This document shows, one piece after another, positions 8,239-12,265 of a stretch of DNA of 12,265 bases. Under the pieces are notes generated by a model, which had not been told where the DNA came from, searched no databases, and worked only from the letters and a program-made list of their open reading frames with translations. The translations under genes and the position numbers were made by a program. This DNA comes from Funneliformis mosseae (lineage: Eukaryota; Glomeromycota; Glomeromycetes; Glomerales; Glomeraceae), in contig CAJVPP010003217.1 in NCBI GenBank assembly GCA_910592005.1, forward strand, positions 1-12,265. Direction: 5' to 3'. The first letter of the stretch is position 1. Each line of letters starts with the position of its first letter.

Positions 8239-9218
8239 TTAGTATGATATTCTTTCACCATGTTTTTCAATAATCTTCTTACAACGTTGTGGCATTGAAT
8301 TAACAAGATTAATTAAAAGGTTATCTGGAATTTTTTGCCACTCCTCTCTCAAAAAACATTCTAATTCACTAAAATTTTTTGGCCTATACAACTCTACGTT
8401 TCTCTTAATAATTGTCTAAAGGTTTTCAATAGAGTTTAGGTCTGGACTATTGGAAGGCCAATCCATAACTTCCAGAACTTTTTCAGCAAAAAAATCCTTA
8501 GTAATAATACTAGTATGCTTAGAATCATTATCTTGCTGTAACCGCTAATTATTTTGTAACATACTTGCATTTTCGGGATATGTTTGTCTAATATTTCTGT
8601 ATAGAATTTTCCATTCATTATACGTCTAAAACAAAAAAGACTGGTGGTATCCTTTATACAAAAACCACCCCAGGCAAAGATTTTACTACAGTCCTTTAGC
8701 ATTCGATAAATTGGCCTTGCATTTTTATACTAATACTTTATTGTATTACAGAATAATTGAAAAGCCATTTCATCACTAAATAGAGTCATTTTTCAATCAT
8801 CATCCTTATGTTTTTCAGCCCATTCAACTCGTTTTTGTTTATAGATTTCAGTTAGCATTGGTATGTGAAGAGGAAGTGCATTTTGATATCCAAGCTCAGC
8901 CAAATGTCTCAAAACTATTGAGTGAAAGATTTCTACTCCTATATTTTCTAATTTTATAGCAATAGATCCAGCAGAAATTGAAGGTTCCCTTCGAATAAAC
9001 TGCCAAATTGCTCAGAATGCATGTGGATTTATTTTTTTAATGCAACCGCTACTATTTTTACGCTTAGTATCTCCATTTTCCTTTAATTTTTTAAAGTTGT
9101 TATATATTGTCTTAAGTAAAATCTTTGTTCTTGAGTATATTTTAGCAGTATTGCGTATTCCTTGCTTCCATAAATGTAAAATTACTTTTTATTATATTTC
9201 TTTCTTTGAAGAAGTCAT
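8239..9218 (-). pseudogene. Tc1-like transposase, broken
   Basis: A DNA transposase that would bind its inverted repeats through an N-terminal helix-turn-helix region and cut and join DNA with a DDE active site in the nucleus. The frame from ATG at 9218 begins MTSSKKE and ends ERISY-stop at 8239. Total length, about 326 codons, is normal for Tc1. Active-site motifs are present: LFSDE (Asp at 8774-8772), QQDND (Asp at 8532-8530) and SPDLNSIENL (Glu at 8427-8425), with exactly 34 residues between the last two, i.e. DD34E. WGGF and WPS motifs also fit. Damage: adjacent TAA codons at 9194-9189, TGA at 9014-9012, TGA at 8795-8793 (Trp expected), TAG at 8732-8730, a one-base frameshift near 8575, then TAG at 8547-8545 and TAG at 8418-8416 (Trp expected after ENL). 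The triad survives but the frame does not. The longest surviving piece is 8702-8436, whose tail is out of frame. Confidence 0.9.
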
Positions 9219-9365
9219 TTTAATGCTTAATAAATTGAAATTTTTACAAATACTTAGAAAAAGTTTCACTTGAAGATAAAGTACAATTATGGGGCTTTCA
9301 TTTGCATATTTATTTGTACATGTGAAACCAAAATTGGGTTAGTTACACTTGATGATTAATTTTCA

Positions 9366-9396
9366 AAAAAATTATCATTTTTTTTGTATACTACTG
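9366..9396. repeat. Terminal inverted repeat, transposase 5' side
   Basis: Read on the minus strand it begins CAGTAGTATAC, followed by eight A and TGATAA. It is the partner of 8119-8149. Four of the five differences here are A or T where the partner has G or C, consistent with decay by C-to-T change. Confidence 0.88.
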
Positions 9397-9398
9397 TA

Positions 9399-10933
9399 TA
9401 TCATGTAATAGCTAACCAGTGATTAGATTTTAATACTTTTAGATTTATTAGAATTATCTCAAAGAAAGAAATTTAATAGTAGTAAATTATATTTCTAATA
9501 TTAATATTAACTGAATTATTATAAAAAATGCATTTTATATATTATTTTTGAGTTAAATAAGAAATGTTTAGAGTCTTAAAATACTGATTTTCACTTATAA
9601 TATGTTAAAATATTTATATCAGTAGAATATTTTTTATATAAATAAAATAGCAAATTTGTTAATTATACTTATTAGTATTACTTTATATTTAATTTACTAA
9701 TATGATAAAGAGTATTGCAAGTAAATAGAGTTTATGTAAAAATAAATTTAAATAACTAATAGTATATTATTAAAAATATATAATATATAGTTTAGATAAA
9801 TAGTTATTTAATAGAATAAATTATTCAATTTGATAAAAGATTATATAAAATTCATTAATTTAAATCAAAAATGATTTGAATTAACAAATATAATTAAATA
9901 ATTAGAAAATTGAAAATAGTATTTACTTTTAATATAGTTGATTTATATTGATTAAATTTACATAATCTTATATTATATATGCATATCATTTAAAATATTT
10001 AATATTATCAAATTCAATATTAATAAGTTCAAATCATTAAATTATCTTATTGTTAAAATAAATGCTACTCATATAATAGTAATAAAGTATTTAAAACAGA
10101 TTTAGATATCATAAAAGAATTTAAACTCAATTATTACTAATAAAATATAAGAGAATTATATTTAAGACTAATTGTAAATAGAATCTAGATTGATTAATAA
10201 TTTTAATAGATACAATTCAAAAAAATAATATTTAAAGAAAATCAGTTTTCTTTTTCTTTTCTATTATTATCTTAATAAAATTTACTAATTATTTTAACTT
10301 AGCTATTATTATTTTTAAGTAAAAAACCTTATTTTAATTTTATTACAACTAAAAGAAAAAAAAGAATTTACTTATGTTTATAAATTTCTATCTATTATAA
10401 ACAGTATTAGCATATAATATATTGTATCAAATTTTTCAAGTCATAAAATCATAAATTATATAATTATATTATCATATAATGATAATATAAAAATCACATG
10501 ACTTATCTAATTTTAGCCAGATTTATAAATGGTATTTATTATATTTTCATTTAAGTTTTAAAAAAAATAAAAGCAATTACTTTTTATAAAATTAAATTTA
10601 TAATATCAGTCTAAATTAAGTTATATAATAAAATTATATATATTATAATTTTTTATAAATGATAAATGATACAGTATATAATATATAAAAAAAAATTCTC
10701 TTTCTTATTAGATTTTATCTAAGAAGTTTTATATAAAAAATGTGTAGTTGTAAGTAAAAAACAAAAACTTTCTTTATAACCTTTTTTTTTCTTTTTATTT
10801 CTCATACTCTTATCTAAAAAGTAGTCTATTATTAGTTCAAGCAGTAGTATTTATTTGTTATAATATTTTTTTTTGCTATTTCTTTTGGTTATTTTTTTAT
10901 TTATTATATTTTTCTGAAAATAGACACTTCTCA
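9399..10933. other. Extreme A/T desert, no gene seen
   Basis: About 1.5 kb of A/T-dominated DNA without a usable reading frame. It contains an A/T near-palindrome at 10469-10487 inside a wider weak inverted repeat (AAGTCAT at 10438 and ATGACTT at 10498), and T-rich runs near 10770-10920. No gene, RNA or transposon end could be recognised. Confidence 0.6.
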
Positions 10934-10997
10934 AAAATAAGCACTATCATTTTTTTTAGTATCTGAAAATAAGCACTATCAAATTTTTTGAGTATCT
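10934..10997. repeat. 32-bp tandem repeat, two copies
   Basis: Two adjacent copies start AAAATAAGCACTATCA and end AGTATCT, differing by only a few bases in the central T run. A partial third copy (GAAAATAGACACTT) lies just upstream near 10915-10928. It is a short local duplication without coding potential. Confidence 0.75.
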
Positions 10998-11096
10998 AAA
11001 TGCTAAAATGATCAATTTATTTAAAATTTTAAATAGTTTTTATTTTTTTATTTAAAAGAATTCATTACCATTAATATTTTTTGCATTATTTTAACG

Positions 11097-11147
11097 ATTA
11101 TTATCACCATTACTACTATTATTATCACTGCTACCATTATTGTCATT
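11097..11147. repeat. Imperfect ATT/ACT/ACC trinucleotide repeat
   Basis: Seventeen triplets drawn almost only from ATT, ATC, ACT and ACC follow in one phase. On the minus strand the same run would read Asn, Ser, Asp and Gly, as in low-complexity protein tracts, but no open gene surrounds it. The second Tc1-like element begins directly after it. Confidence 0.75.
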
Positions 11148-11150
11148 ATA

Positions 11151-12265
11151 GTAGTGGCGGAAAAAAATGGCAGTCGCGATCATGTGATTAAACAATGATT
11201 TACATCACATCTGATTGGACAACACAAACCAAATTTTTGTTTGGTTGTTTACTATATTACACTGATCAACATGCATAAAAAAACTGAACACAAGAGTGCC
11301 TCATGACCGATATGATGTAATAATGCCGCAAAAAATTTCTATTAAAGAACGATGTGAGGTAGTTAAGTCGTTGTGGAATAATGGAACACGAAATGTAAAC
11401 GAACTACACAAAATTACCAAGTTCCTATTAAGGACACTGTATCGGTAGTCATTACAGTTAAAAAAAACAAAAAATTTAAAACAATGATGTCGTCCAGGAC
11501 GCCCAAAGGTTTTAAATCCAAAAAAGCAGCATCACCTTGGTCAGCTCACTCGTTCGCGTGCTGGTGTAACAAGTTTTGAAATTGCAGACACTCTTAATAA
11601 TACTTACCCAGGTCTTAATATAGCCACTCGCACAGTCCGTGAGAACCTTTGGAAGTTTGGTTACTGAGTTTGTGTTCCTAAAAAAACCCCATTCCTTACT
11701 TCAATTGCAAAAGAGAGACGAGTTTCTTGGGCAGAAGTTCATAAAAATAAAAATTGGAAAAATATGGTTTTTTCTAATGAAACGACCTTTCAAATATTCT
11801 GTAACATCACCTTAGTTCGTTATAAAGAGGGTGAAGAAAAACCAACTCGTGAAGTTGTCAAACACCCTTTCAAAGTTCATATTTGGGGGGCTTTTTGTTT
11901 GCAAGGAATCGTTAAGTTTCACATGTTTACTGAAAACATGAATGGGGAGTTGTACTGTGAAATTTTAACAAATAATCTTTTTGATCAAGCATATCAGCTT
12001 CTTGGAAGGTCCTGGACATTTCAACAGGACAATGATCTGAAATACAAAGCTAAGCTTACGGTGTCTTTTCTCAAAAATTGATGTCTTGCAGTTCTCGATT
12101 GGCCATCATATTCCCCAGATCTAAATCTAATAGAAAATTTGTGGAAAAGAAGGTCAATAAACGAATTAGTGAAAAAAAATCAGTTACACAAAGGATTTTT
12201 ATGGAAATTATTAAGGGCGAATGGTTCAATATCGATCAAAACCTCTGCCTTAATTTAGTCAATAG
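11151..12265 (+). mobile_element. Second Tc1-like (DD34E) transposon, cut by the window end
   Basis: The left end reads GTAGTGGCGG, seven A, TGGCAGTCGCG, and resembles the end of the first element (CAGTGGTATG, A run, TGGCA), so it is taken as the inverted repeat. TA lies at 11149-11150, and a second TA three bases on makes the exact boundary uncertain by a few bases. A perfect stem AAACCAA/TTGGTTT (11226-11232 and 11240-11246 region) lies in the leader. The transposase frame starts at 11323. The right end is outside the window, so completeness and the target duplication cannot be judged. Its protein differs throughout from that of the element at 8119-9396, so this is a separate family, in opposite orientation. 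Confidence 0.85.
11323..12265 (+). pseudogene. Tc1-like transposase, broken and lacking a catalytic Asp
   Basis: Role as for other Tc1 transposases: repeat binding, then cut-and-paste integration at TA. A single frame from ATG 11323 (MPQKISIKERCEVVKSLWNN) holds the N-terminal helix-turn-helix region, the GRPK linker motif (residues 59-62), a second DNA-binding region, and the catalytic domain. Motifs: VFSNE at residues 149-153, QQDND (Asp236, codon 12028-12030), WPSYSPDLNLIENLW (Glu271, codon 12133-12135). The Asp236-Glu271 spacing is 34 residues, i.e. DD34E. The first catalytic residue is Asn152 instead of Asp, a single G-to-A change that should abolish activity. Stops: TAG 11446, TGA 11485, TGA 11665, TGA 12079. 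After ENLWK a one-base shift near 12146-12152 moves the C-terminal part (KRISEKKSVTQRIF onward) to another frame, which runs to the window edge at about NLVN. Roughly 25 residues are missing. The longest uninterrupted piece is 11668-12078. Confidence 0.9.

Larger units (their letters stand above)
8119..9396 (-). mobile_element. Complete, inactive Tc1-like (DD34E) DNA transposon
   Basis: A 1278-bp unit bounded by inverted repeats starting CAGT and flanked on both sides by TA (8117-8118 and 9397-9398), the target site used by Tc1/mariner transposons. Its single gene runs on the minus strand and is broken, so the copy cannot move itself, although in principle its ends could be used by an active relative. 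About 180 bases separate the outer end from the transposase start on the 5' side, and about 120 bases lie beyond its stop, normal for the family. The insertion sits in an A/T desert rich in TA targets. Confidence 0.92.

Noticed and set aside
9040..9273. 77-codon plus-strand open frame
   Set aside because: It lies antisense to the N-terminal part of the minus-strand Tc1-like transposase and is its shadow.
10438..10504. Inverted repeat that might be a second foldback element
   Set aside because: Only 7-bp arms match well and the remainder is A/T sequence that pairs by chance.
1..12265. A/T-rich bacterial endosymbiont (Mollicutes-like) or organelle DNA
   Set aside because: No bacterial genes, ribosome-binding sites or dense coding are seen, whereas a TLDc-domain remnant, eukaryotic Tc1 families with TA targets, and long noncoding deserts are present.

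Overview
The window looks like strongly A+T-rich nuclear DNA of a eukaryote, most likely an early-diverging fungus. My best guess is an arbuscular mycorrhizal fungus of the Rhizophagus/Gigaspora type. The grounds are two different Tc1-like DD34E transposon families, a decayed BTB-BACK-TLDc protein gene (a family greatly expanded in those fungi), a GT...TAG intron candidate, long A/T deserts and simple repeats. I see no bacterial operons, ribosome-binding sites, tRNA, rRNA or CRISPR. The organism is an inference from family content, not proven.

I found no intact gene. Every stretch that reads as protein is interrupted by stop codons or frameshifts, so the window is best described as a graveyard of mobile elements and gene remnants. 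From left to right: A/T-rich DNA with a G-rich pentamer run (525-548); a less A/T-biased island (about 1091-2170) carrying a degenerate minisatellite (1229-1766) and ending in two perfect A/T palindromes (2201-2244); a broken plus-strand gene with a possible intron (2636-3139); two further unidentified coding remnants (3485-3706 minus, 3819-4133 plus); and a nearly full-length minus-strand BTB-BACK-TLDc pseudogene (4851-6190).

Next come another decayed coding stretch (6582-6854 plus), a 142-bp foldback element resembling a MITE (6878-7019), a very A/T-rich desert, a complete but dead Tc1-like transposon on the minus strand with both inverted repeats and TA flanks (8119-9396), a second desert with small tandem repeats, and a second unrelated Tc1-like element on the plus strand (from about 11151), cut off by the window end.

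A common thread is the type of damage. Many in-frame stops fall where Gln, Arg or Trp would be expected (CAA to TAA, CGA to TGA, TGG to TAG or TGA). The catalytic Asp of the second transposase has become Asn, and all five differences between the ends of the first transposon are transitions. This fits C-to-T decay, by methyl-cytosine deamination or a RIP-like process, but that mechanism is an inference.
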